Source: Rhodotorula mucilaginosa | Lineage: Eukaryota; Basidiomycota; Microbotryomycetes; Sporidiobolales; Sporidiobolaceae | Assembly: GCA_034406715.1 (NCBI GenBank) | Contig: CP137873.1 | Location: forward strand, 620,001 to 684,000 | Length of the DNA: 64,000 nt | Direction of reading: 5' to 3' | Part shown: piece after piece, positions 21,812 to 31,860 of the stretch | How positions within the stretch are numbered: position 1 is the first letter of the stretch | Layout of the letters: every line of letters starts with the position of its first letter | Program-made: the position numbers and the translations under genes | Notes under the pieces: model-generated | What the model saw: the letters and a program-made list of their open reading frames with translations, nothing else | Databases searched by the model: none | Told to the model about the DNA's origin: nothing

Positions 21812-23471
21812 CTAATCGGCAGTTTTAGCGGCTTCGGCGTCCTTTTCTGCTTTGACGATGGCTGCGAGCATCTTTTCGACCAGCTTCGACTGGCTTTCCC
21901 AGACTTGAGCGCTGGTCGTAGGTGGGAGTGCTGCCAGAAGTGGCAAGCTGGAGACGAGACGAGCAATGCACGACGTCAGCGCTCTTGCTGGCCTTGGGGG
22001 ACAAAGCAACCGCAAAGACTTCAAAGACGGCGGGCTCACTTGACTTCAAGACCTTCTCGGTACAGTGCGCCCGGCCTCACGAGAAGCGGCGGCCGGTCCT
22101 CGTCCAGAGGGGCTCGTTTGCCCCCTTCGTCCGCGAGAGTCTTGCCGTCCGGTCCTCTCGCCGCCTTCTCCGTCTTCCGGCGCCCCTGCCCTTGCCCCTC
22201 CTTGTATACGTCCGCCATAAGAGCCGCAAGGACGACCTGCGCGCCTTCTTCGGCGCTTTTGGCAAAGATCCAGACGAGCGGGAAGACGAGGAGATAGGCG
22301 GCGCAACCCAAGACTGAAAAGTTTGGCGAAGACGGGGAAGCACGGAAGAAGGATCGGATGGTGGAGCGGAGAAGACCGGAGCAGACCGAGAGGGCGAGGA
22401 TTGGAGTCGCGTCTGCTACGTTCGAGAGGTGGTCGTCCGTTGAACTGGCTGCGGCTGACGACGTTGACGACGCCGGCTGCGCGTTCGCCCCTCGTGCTGT
22501 TGTTGCCGTCGACTTGACTCGCTTCTGGAATTCTTTCCAGAGCAAAATGCTCGCGAGAGCGATCTGACCTTGCGCCATCCACGGCTGCGAAGCAGGGTAT
22601 TTCCTCGGCGCGTGGTCGTCCGAGTCGGACCGGAACTCGAGGTCCTCGGGACGGAACGTGGCTGCCGTCGCGGTCGCGTAGAAGGGGCTGACGGTGTTGA
22701 TGATGCGGAGAGGAGAAGCCGAGGTCGCGGCGGAGCGGAGCAGAATCGGCAGGAGGAGCTGGACTAGGGCGTGTCGACCGGTCAGGCGGGTCATGCCGTA
22801 CGCGCTGACCCGGACCTCCTCGGACGCGCCGCCGCCGCCAATAAAGGCCGGTCGTACTCCTATCCCAGGGGTCGGTGCCATATCTTCCTCATCACACAGG
22901 ATGACCGCATCGATCCGTGCCTCGAGGTCCTGCACCATCCCACTCCTCGCGTCCTTCTGCCATCCGCCGACGAATTTCCGGATCGAAGCGACGTCGGCAA
23001 GGTCGCACTCTTCGGCGTACAGGCGCTCGTTCTCGGTCGCCGAGCGCAGGAGGAGCAAGAGCTGAATGACCGACGGGGAGAGTGGTCGTGGCGTGAGGAT
23101 GACGACTTGGGCGCCGGCGGCGGCGAGGTACTGCAAGACTGATAAGCCGACGCCGGAGAAGCCTCCCTACATTTTGCGGTAGCAGCAGCAGCAACAGCAG
23201 CAGCCAACAGCAGAGCGGTAGCCACGAGCAAGGGGAGAGATGCAAGTGGTGAGCCCGAGGAGCGCACGGGGTGGGTCCGTTCCCGATTCGGAGTGGCACG
23301 CACAGTGAGGATGTACGTCTTGCCAGCGAGCTCCTTCTCCTCCCGGCAGACGTAGCCTTTGCTCCACGTCCGCAAGCCCCAGACGAGCGAGAGCGCCGAG
23401 AGCCATTTCGTGAGCGTCCACCACTGGCCAATGTCGCCGCCGAGGAGGTCGAACGCGTACGCGACCGGCAT
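21812..23471 (-). CDS. Membrane-anchored SDR-like protein lacking the YxxxK catalytic pair
   Basis: Three exons: 23304-23471, 22040-23166 and 21812-21947; 476 aa. The N-terminus carries a hydrophobic segment (WWTLTKWLSALSLVWGL), then a Rossmann start TYILTGGFSGVGLSVLQYL with the dinucleotide-binding TGxxxGxG. Further on, RIINTVSPFYA corresponds to the SDR strand with the active-site serine. Where other SDRs have YxxSK, this protein reads WMAQGQIALASILLWKEF, so the tyrosine and lysine appear replaced by M and Q. A second hydrophobic stretch (AAYLLVFPLVWIFA) is near residue 370, and the tail is a charged helix. It resembles fungal Tda5/Env9-like SDR relatives; activity is doubtful. Confidence 0.75.
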
Positions 23472-23992
23472 GTCGCCTTCCCCTGATGCTCACTCTGTTC
23501 GAGATTGGACTCGAGAGGGACGATACGCAAAGCGATGTGGAGGTGAAGAGGGGAGAGGGCATTCTTCAATTCCTAAGGCCAGAGACAAGAATCCAAAGAT
23601 GCAGCCTTGTCTCTCTCGAAGACGTAGCCCAGAGTCACGTTCGCCTCGTTCTCTGTTTTTAGGGAATTCGACATTGCGGGCGAAGACGGCCAAGACTCGC
23701 TCGCACCCGCCCTCTCTGAACTCGGACAAACCCACACATCCTCGCGCCGCCGCCTCGGGGCCCACCTCGCACTCGTTCGCAACGACCTCCGCGTCCCGAT
23801 CCCAGAAACATATGCCCTCCCGCGTTCCGCCTTTTCCTTTTGTCCCCCGTACACAAAAAAACCCGAATCGGGGGAGGGGTTGGAGAAAGGCGAAATCGAA
23901 GGCGGACAAGAAGAAAAGGGTCGGGGTGCGTCGTCGTCGTACAAGGGGAGCCCTTTGCCAGCGAAACAATGGACTGTATCGATTTGACGAGC

Positions 23993-25422
23993 TTAGAGCT
24001 TGAAGCCACGCGACTTGCGGCGACCGCGACCAATCTGAGCGAGACACGGGGGTGGAAGGCAGCCGGTCAGCGCCTCTGCTCGAGACGGGGAAACGAGCCG
24101 TGAGGCGAGAACGCACCTCCTCCTTCTTGCCCTTGCTGATGACGTAGGGCTTGGCGTGGGTGATACCCGAGCCTGTCATCATGGGTGAGTAGGTCAGCTT
24201 CCTGGGAGGCCGAGAGTGCGATGGAGAGTAAAGCGGATGGGGACTGACCAAAGTGCCTGACGGCCTCACGGGCGTTCCGCTTGCCGCGGAGGAGGAGGGT
24301 GTTGGCACCGGTCGGCTTGCGGAGGGCAAGCTGGTCGAGGGTGAGGCACTCTCCGCCGGCCTTTTCGATGCGGGCGCGCGCGGTGCGGGTGAAGCGGAGC
24401 GCGGCGATCGAGAGCTTGGGGAGGGTCTCGAGGCGAGCGTCGTCGGTGACGGTGCCGACGGTGACGACGGTGTGCTTGTCGGTGTAGGCCTTGTTCGACT
24501 TGCTGACCTGGCGGGCGATGCGCGAGACCGACAGGGGCGGGCGGTTGACGCGCGACTGGTACAGGCGACGGAGGACGACCTTGTTGAAGCGCGAGTCGGT
24601 GCGGCGGGCGAGGAACCGGTACAGCTTGACGAGCAGGAGCAGGTACGGGTCCTCCGACTTGGGGGCGGTGCGCTGGCCCTTCTTGACGTGGTGGCGCTCA
24701 ATGTCGATTCCCTGCGCGCGCGCGGGCCCAAAAACACCGTGTTAGTCCGTAGTCTCTCTAGCCAAGGTGTACCGTGCTGTGAGAGCTGCTCTTTGAAAGG
24801 GTGAGCCCCGCGAGGCGGCCGTGTTTCCCTCCCGTCCCAGCTCGCATGCCCTGCCGCCCGCCCCCCTCGCCGCGCAGCCGTGCATCTGTATGCCTAGACT
24901 CTCCCTCAGTAGGCTGACCCGCGCGCGCCACGAGGGCGAGACCGTTCGCAGCGAGCGGCGGCGAGTTTGGCGGCCGGTTTGGTCCAAGTCGAGCTGCGCT
25001 GCCTTGGCGTGCCCGCGTCCTCGCCCCGCCGCGCCCTCGGGGGCGTCTGGCGGCGCTTGGCACCTGCGCCTACATGCTCGACGGACAGGCAGACTGGCGA
25101 GCGCGACGAGGGAGAACGGGTTTGCGGGGTCTGGCGGCATGTCGAACTCGAGCTCGAGGTTGGTGGGAACGCGATCGCTCGGTTCGCTCTCGTTGCTCGG
25201 GCGCGGCGGGCGGTTGGGTCGAGGTAGGCAGGCGGAGGGGTTGGACAGAACCACACCAAGGGAATCAGCTTGCCATTGTTGACGAGTCCTGGGGTGGTGG
25301 CCGTGAGTCGCAAGGAGAGCGAGCGAGCCGCAAACGCGCACGAGCGCCCGCCCCTCCTTTGGCCCATTACACCATTACAATCCATTACAAATAGTCGCAA
25401 TCAACTAACTTACCCTCGACAT
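23993..25422 (-). CDS. RPL18: 60S ribosomal protein L18 (eL18)
   Basis: Structural protein of the large ribosomal subunit. Exons 24249-24711, 24117-24172 and 23993-24034 encode [18 protein letters not shown] through [35 protein letters not shown] and the end [12 protein letters not shown]. No initiator ATG lies at the start of that first block. The best source is a 9-nt exon 25414-25422 (ATG TCG AGG) with a strong GTAAGT donor, giving [11 protein letters not shown] and 189 aa (family about 187). That makes intron 1 702 nt (24712-25413), the longest in the window, as is common for ribosomal protein genes. This first exon is tentative. Its ATG lies 45 bp from the divergent Tra2-like start. Confidence 0.93.
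24712..25413 (-). other. Putative long first intron of RPL18
   Basis: Donor GTAAGT at 25413 going down and acceptor CGCGCAG at 24712. I looked for box C/D snoRNA motifs (RTGATGA with CTGA on the minus strand) and saw none. No coding region is supported here on either strand. Confidence 0.55.
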
Positions 25423-25467
25423 TGGCCACCCCGTCGCGCTGCTCTGACGCAACCGCTGTACGCACTC

Positions 25468-26740
25468 ATGGCCGACGACCCGTACGCCGCCGAACAGCCG
25501 CGCGGAGGCCATCTCCGCGACAACTACGCTCGCCCAGATGACCGCGAGCCCTACCACGCCGACCCGTCAGTCCTGCTCTCTCCTCCCGCCCTCTTCCCTT
25601 GTCTCTACTGTATGCTGACCCCATGCCTACCATGTGCCACCGGGGTGCTACAGCCGCGACTCTGCGCCTCCTCCTCCCCGCTCGGCCCCAGTCGCGCCGC
25701 TTCGTCCTCGTGGTGCTCCCGTCCGTCAACCTCGAGTTCCCGCTCGCACCCCTTGCCCACCTACTAACCCTACGCATGCCCCTCCCACAGGTCCCGCAGC
25801 CGTCCAACGTGCTCGGCGTGTTTGGGCTCTCGATTCGCACCCAAGACCGCGACTTGCACGACTACTTTGGCGCCAACGGACGCCGCGTCGAAAAGGCCCT
25901 CGTCGTCTACGACCAGCGCGTGCGTTCTCGTTCAGACTCTCAGCCGCGGCCTCTCCCCGGCTAACAATTGACTCCTCCCCGGTCCACAGTCTGGTCGCTC
26001 GCGCGGATTCGGGTTCGTCACCATGGGCAGCGTCGAAGAGGCAGAGGCCGCAATCGCTGAACTGAACGGAATCGTGAGTGTCTCTCTCTCGCTCTCCCTC
26101 GAGGGTCTCGCCGCGAGTTGCTGAACGAGAAGTGTGACAATGGCAGGACCTGCACGGGCGTCGGATCCGTGTCGACTTTTCCGCCACCCAGCGTCCTCAT
26201 GACCCGACCCCGGGCGAGTACCGCGGACCGCGCCGCCCCGATGACGACTACGACCCGCCTCGCGGTGGTGGGTATCCTCCGCCGCCGGGTGGTGACCGCT
26301 GGGCATCGCGAGGTGACCCGTACCGCGGTGGCGGTGGCGGTTACGGAGGCGGAGGTTACGGCGGAGGCGGACGAGGAGGAGGTTACGACGACCCGTACGG
26401 CGGCAGGTCGTACCGCGCCCCTCTCCCCAGCCGAGGCGAAGATGACCGCTACGGCTACTCGAGCGGCGGTCGCTCTTCGCGCCACTACGACGATGACGAC
26501 GGCCGCGGCGGCGAGAGGCGCAGCAGTCGTCGGTACGACTCGCGGTCGCCCCCGCCGCCGCGGCGGGCGCGTTCGCCTTCGCGTTCGAGGAGTCGCTCGC
26601 CCGTTAGGAGGTCTCGTGGTGACTATGCCGACGAGGACGGCATCAATGGGAGGAGCGGTCGGAGTCGCAGTCCGGCGGGAGGACGTCTGCCGCCTCCGCC
26701 GCGGGACCGCAGTCTGACGCCTACCGCGCGTGAGTACTGA
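25468..26740 (+). CDS. TRA2: Tra2-like SR splicing factor
   Basis: RNA-binding splicing regulator. Exons 25468-25565, 25654-25720, 25791-25919, 25990-26073 and 26147-26740; 323 aa. The single RRM (about residues 58-140) begins NVLGVFGLSIRTQDRDL, continues VVYDQRSGRSRGFGFVTM (RNP1 RGFGFV) and ends DLHGRRIRVDFSATQRPH followed by DPTPGEYRG. LGVFGLS and RPHxPTPGxY are the linker signatures of Tra2 proteins. The C-terminal third is glycine-rich, then RS-rich (SPSRSRSRSP). Intron 2 uses the unusual donor GTCCGT. A GTGAGT overlaps the last codons, so a further 3' exon is possible; I ended at the first in-frame stop (TGA 26738-26740). The ATG sits 45 bp from that of RPL18. Confidence 0.9.
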
Positions 26741-27405
26741 GCTACAGGAACCAGGATCGCAGGAGGGCGGTCTTGCATGAACGGATGATGCTTGGCTTTG
26801 CCCCGGAGGTGAGAACGCGGAGGGACCACCCACATGCCCCCGGTCTTTCGTCGTCGTGTTGTCGTGCAGTTTCTTGCTCCTCCCCAAGATTTTCTCTCTC
26901 TCAAGCTCAAAGTTTACCCCACCCGTCGCATCTCAAGACTCTTCAATCTCGTCCCTGCACCCGCGCGCGCAATATGCAAAATCATGGCAAGTGGTCGCAA
27001 GAAGTCAAGTGTTGGTTTTGGTCGAACGAATGGAGCAAGAATCTCGATCGGCTTTCACAACTTGCGAGCCTTCGCTCCATATGGACATGGCCACGTTTTC
27101 GACGCGCGGTCGACAGTGTCACTGGGCTGCCACGGCTATTTCTCCTCGTCTTTGCTCGTTCAAACTCGCATTAAGGTTGCCGCCACTGCCAACATTCCAC
27201 AAGGCGACTTAGAAGCGCTCGCGCGATGTAGATCGGAAATGACTTGCGGTTGCAATGATATATCTGCTGCTCTTTTGTCAGGACCTGGTATACGAGAGAG
27301 GCTGGTCGACGCGCTTAATCCCCCCCACAAAGAAGGTCTCTCCTTCCTCCGCCAGCTCACGGCGCTGCTCTCTCTCTCTCTCGCCGCAACGCACAAAGAC
27401 TCGAA
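26741..27405. other. Gene-free stretch upstream of the VHS-GAT gene
   Basis: About 665 bp containing the Tra2-like 3' UTR and the upstream region of the next gene, ending in a CT-rich run (27368-27382). Frames through it have no family resemblance. Confidence 0.5.
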
Positions 27406-29939
27406 ATGGCCTCGCACCACCGCGCGACGGCGACCAGCTCGCGGGCGACCACGTCCTCGCCTTCGCCGCCCCCGTCGGCGGCGCGGTTCGGTCAACCGCC
27501 GACAGCAAAGGAGACCCTCGTCGCCTACATCGGTCAGTCCCCGCGATAGAGTCGAGACTCTTGGGCGAGTAACTTACCGGAAAGTGAACGGATCACGCAG
27601 AACGCGCGTGCGACCCTTCGCTGCACGAACCGAACCTCTCGCTCGACTTGGAGATTGCCGACCTCATCAACAGCAAGAAGGCAAACACGTCCGTCTGCAC
27701 AGCTGCTGCTGGGCTCATCTTTATACGCTGTTGGCTATCAGGGTAGGATAACACTGACCCCGGCCCGTGTGCAGTCCTCGCGAGGCGGCGGTGGAGGTCG
27801 TTCGCCTGATCAACCACCGGAACACGCATGTCGCCATGCTCGCTCTCCATGCAAGTCCCTCCCCGCGCACCGTTCATGGGCTGGTACATGTAAGTAACGC
27901 AGGGTAGCAACAGAAGCTGACGCGAGACCAAGGGGAAACCGGACTGCGCATCCACCCACCCACAGCTCCTCGACATCCTCGTCAAAAACTGCGGTTACCC
28001 GTTCCACCTCCAGATCAGCACGAAAGAGTTCCTGAACGAGCTCGTTCGCCGCTTCCCCGAACGGCCGCCGACGTTCCCGCCTCCGCCGATGAAAAAGATC
28101 CTCGAACTCGTGCACGAGTGGAAGAATACCATCTGCGTCACGAGCAAACACAAGGAAGACTTGGTCCACATTCGGGACATGCATCGTTTGCTGAGCTACA
28201 AAGGTGCGCCGTCGCTCTTGTTGTCCGCAAGTTGATCCGGTGACCGGCCTCACGGGTGGGCATGCTGACAAAAGGTCGCCTCAGGTTATCGCTTCCCCGA
28301 CTTTGATCGACGAGCCGTACAGGTCCTGAACCCCACCGAGGTGAGTTCTCACGCGTATCTACTCTATTCTCGAATTCATGCTGATGCGAACCTGTGCTCG
28401 CCATGCAGAACTTGCAAACGCCGGACGAACTCGAAGAAGAGGACAGAGAGGCTCAGGCGGCTGCAAGTTTGCTTTCGTGTGTCCGGAACATCGACCTCAC
28501 TAGGCTGCGGCTGACCTCGTGTACCTCGTCGAAAACTGCACAGAAACTGCAAGAGCTGATCCGACGAGGGACGCCGAAGGACCTCGCCGCCGCCCAGGAG
28601 CTCATGAAGATCATGGCCGGAGCTGTGCGTCCTAAACCCCCTTTCAACGGAGTCTCGAGATTGCCTCTCTCGGAATGGGAGAACTGAAACGCAACCCCTC
28701 CGTGCACAGGAACCCGAGAAGAAGCCGAATTACGAAGCCCAAGTCAGCAAAGAGCTGGACCGTGTGCAGCAGCGCGTCCTCCTGTTGAACGAGATGCTCA
28801 ACAACGCCGCCCCGAAAGAGCGCTTCGTCGAAGGAGACGCTTATGATGTATGTCCTTACGTCTCGGGATCGCCGCGCCGACCGCCCTTGTAGCTAATCTC
28901 TTTCCACCTCATTCCCCCATTGTGACACAGCAAATCGCCAAAAAGTGCCGACACGTTCAGCCAAAGCTGCAGAAGTGGATCGCCGACAGCGCAGAATCCA
29001 ATCCCGACGCGATGGGTAAAGTTCCCGCCGTCTTCCTCATCATGCGGTAACAACGGCTTGAGCGGAGCCAGCTGACGAGATTTGCAATCCCTGCGTACTC
29101 AGATCGACTGTTGTTGATCAACGACTTGATCAACAACGTCATCAAGCGCTACGACGCTTTCAAGGCCGGGGACCGGTCCGCTACTGCCGAGATTGACCCA
29201 GCGTGCGTCCCTCGATCGGAAGGATGGAGTTCCGCTCTTCCTCCAGTCAGCATCCACTGAGCTGTCCGCTCAATACAGACTGTCATCGGGAGGTGCTGGT
29301 TCGAAAGCCCGCGCGCAGGCTCAGCAAGTCTCGCTCATCGACTTTGACGACGACGACGCCTTTGCGGCTCCGACACCGCCCGCGGTGTCGACCCCTTCCG
29401 CGATGACGACGGCCAACAACAACGCCGGTCCGTCGAACCCGCTTGACGACCTCGCGAGTCTTTCGCTCGGCGGCGGCGGTGTCGGCGGCGGACTCGGCTC
29501 GGGACAGTCGCAGCAGACCAACGGCGGTGGAAGTGGTGGGAGTCTCTTTGACTTGAACGCTGCATTCGGCGCACCTGCGCCTGCGCAGCAGCAGCAACAA
29601 CAGCGACCGTTCGGAAGCAACACGTCGTCGTCCATGATGATGCCGTCGTGGGCCAACGGATCAGCATCGAACGCGCCCATGGGTTCCGTCCGGCCAATGC
29701 AACGGCAGCAACCCGTCGCCGGTACATTTTTCTCCAACCCGGCGGTACGGTACTCTTCGCCGTCGGGATCAGGCTCACCTTCGCCGTCGCCGTCGCCTTC
29801 GGTCACGACATTCGGAGGCGGCAGTTCGTCAGGACTTGGGAGTATCTCGCTGGGAGCGCCGGCGCCGCCAGTGCCGCCAAAGCAACAGCAACAGCAGCAG
29901 CAGAAGGATGCGTTCGCAGATCTGCTCGGTGATTTCTAG
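27406..29939 (+). CDS. VHS-GAT domain trafficking adaptor (GGA/TOM1-like)
   Basis: Binds ubiquitinated cargo and clathrin in Golgi/endosome sorting, by family. Eleven exons: 27406-27532, 27601-27688, 27775-27850, 27966-28203, 28285-28340, 28409-28462, 28544-28624, 28710-28847, 28931-29015, 29103-29202, 29279-29939; 567 aa. VHS domain about residues 28-165 (CDPSLHEPNLSLDLEIADLI, HLLDILVKNCG, FLNELVRRF). GAT domain about 185-330 (KLQELIRRGTPKDLAAAQEL, RVLLLNEMLNN, LLLINDLINNVIKRYDAF). A clathrin box, LIDFD, follows near residue 367. The rest is Q/S/G-rich and ends FADLLGDF; no GAE (ear) domain is present, unlike Gga1/2. Introns 3 (27851-27965) and 6 (28463-28543) begin GCAAGT, and intron 2 begins GTCCGT. 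Confidence 0.92.
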
Positions 29940-30298
29940 GCTGCAACTCTGAGTCCGCGTCGTAGCCTCCTGAAAGTGTCGCCGTTACATACATTCCCCA
30001 CATCGTGCATCCTTGGGGAGTCTTGTAGGAGGCGGGGAGACATTGGCCTTGAAGCTCTTCGGGCTTTTCAAGAAGAGACTTAGCCAAACGGAAACGACAC
30101 ATGTGGACTTCCATATCAGAAAATCTACGCCCGAGAGACCATAAATAGAGAAAGAACCGGATCTTGCCAATATGAGAGCATCTGAAGAACTGGGGAAGAC
30201 AAGAAGTGAACGAGGAAGAAGCCCCGTCCCTGGACGGCGCTTGATCATCTCAATCGAGGCACCGAGGCCGAGAGCTTGGCCCATAGTCAACTAAAGGC
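29940..30298. other. Convergent 3' intergenic region
   Basis: Lies between the stops of the VHS-GAT gene (+) and the CFEM gene (-). I see no feature beyond presumed 3' UTRs. Confidence 0.5.
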
Positions 30299-31540
30299 TT
30301 AGGCGATGAGGAAGAAGCCAAAGCCGGCGGCGACGAGCGCCACCGCTCCGGTTGCGAGGGTCGAAGTCGACGCCGCGCCCGGCGCCGCAGCCGACTGGGC
30401 CGACGGCGACGCGCTCGCGGCCGAACCAGTCGCGGCGGCGGCGCCCGAGCCGGACGAGGAACCGGAACCGGAGGCGGAGCGAGCGGCCGAGAGGGACGAG
30501 ACGGCGCTCGAGATGGCGCTCGAGACGCTCGAGACGGACGAGCCGGACACGGTGGCGGATGCGGTCGAGGCGGCGGAGGCACCCGAGGCTGGGAAGTGAC
30601 GGTGTTAGCCGGTACGCACAAGAGGTTCGAGGACTGGAGTGACAACATGTCTGAGAGGGGAGGCTCACAGTAACCGGACGGAGTGGCGGTGATGTTGATC
30701 GGAGTGCCTAGATTCACCACTCCGTATCAGCCGCCGGCCGGAATACATTTTCGATCTCGTGCGAAGGGACTGACCGTTAGCGTTGCAAGTGCTGTTGCCG
30801 TACGATTCGGCCGCCGCTCGGGAGCTCTGGTCGCAGGCTGATGTCGATTCTGCGGTCAGCTCGGAGTTGTTTGCGAGAAAGGGCGCATGTCCAGCAGCGG
30901 CTCGAGCTCACTCGTCTGCTGGCATTCGTAGTAGGCTATGAGAGCGAAACAGAGCGTCAGAGAATGCGGTCTCCATGCAGTAACCGTGCGAACTCACCGA
31001 GCTGGAATTGGGTCGACGTGCAGACTGTGGAGGATAAGGAATGATTGATTTGTCAGATTACAAATGCCCCCAGCAGCTGGCTCGATCGACCTGGTCGATC
31101 GGAACTCCGGCGATCCTGGCGAGCACGTGTCGGAGTGATCGAAGTTGGCGAAGGGCCAGCTCGGCTCGCTCCATTGTTGGAGTTGCCGGCGAGCGGATAG
31201 CGGCCATGTTGCAGCTGGGGTGTAGGCCGTGTGATAGAGGAATGGGCAACTTGCTGCACGTGAGGTTGGAGACGCCGTATTGCGCGCAGCTGGTTGAAAG
31301 CAAGTGGCAGTGTGGGGGAGAGAGGGGAAACCCGGCGAGATAAGAGGCACAGCATAGCGGGTCAGCTCCGAGCTACCTGCGCAATGATGGAGCGGATGGA
31401 GATGCTCACGGCGAGGACGGCAGGACCTGGGTGAGGCAAGTTACAGCGCAGGTCGGGATGTCGGAGAGGGACTGAGCCGAAGCGGCGGTCGAGAGGGACG
31501 CGACGGCGGCGAGAGAAGCGACAAAGGTAGCGGCGAGCAT
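30299..31540 (-). CDS. CFEM-domain GPI-anchored cell-surface protein
   Basis: Secreted, wall- or membrane-anchored protein; CFEM proteins can bind haem or act in adhesion, but the role here is unknown. Seven exons: 31410-31540, 31255-31289, 30998-31024, 30912-30935, 30775-30849, 30669-30707, 30299-30588; 206 aa. Signal peptide MLAATFVASLAAVASLSTAA. The spliced CFEM domain (about residues 25-95) holds eight cysteines: IPTCAVTCL, CAQYG, LTCICTSTQFQ, YYECQQ, SACDQ and STCN. A serine/alanine-rich stalk follows, then a hydrophobic end (LVAAGFGFFLIA) typical of GPI signals. Intron 2 (31025-31254, 230 nt) begins GCAAGT; only this GC donor restores the CICTS core. Exons 3 and 4 are 27 and 24 nt. Divergent from the ADP1-like gene, 320 bp between starts. 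Confidence 0.88.
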
Positions 31541-31860
31541 TTTCAGACCGTGTGAGCGCCGTGTCTCTGAACGTCAGGATACAGAGGAAAGAGAAAGAGG
31601 AGCCGAGCTGCGAAACGAACCCTTCTCCGGGGCAAAGTCGACCGATCGCCACCTCGTTGTTGTCTCCCTCATCCCGTGCCACTGTCATACTGTGTCCGTT
31701 AGCTAGCGAAACAGGGCTTTAACTGCACGCGGGTAGAGGGTCTTGCTGACCGACCAGCCCCTCCCGCGACCTCTCAAGTCGACGCTCGCACTCTCTCATC
31801 GCCGTCTCGCCGCGACGTCGCTATTGATACGAGACCGCGAGACTTTGCCCCCCATCGGTC

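Noticed and set aside
23490-24737. 415-aa open frame on the minus strand
   Set aside because: Runs through RPL18 in the wrong frame; the composition (S, R, P, A) is that of a shadow, and RPL18 is certain in another frame.
24712-25413. snoRNA in the RPL18 first intron
   Set aside because: I found no paired box C and box D on the minus strand and no clear H/ACA layout.
26018-26887. 289-aa open frame on the minus strand
   Set aside because: Antisense shadow of the glycine/RS-rich part of the Tra2-like gene.
29299-29311. GGTTCGAA-like tRNA B-box
   Set aside because: It lies inside a coding exon, with no matching A box or clover-leaf stem around it.
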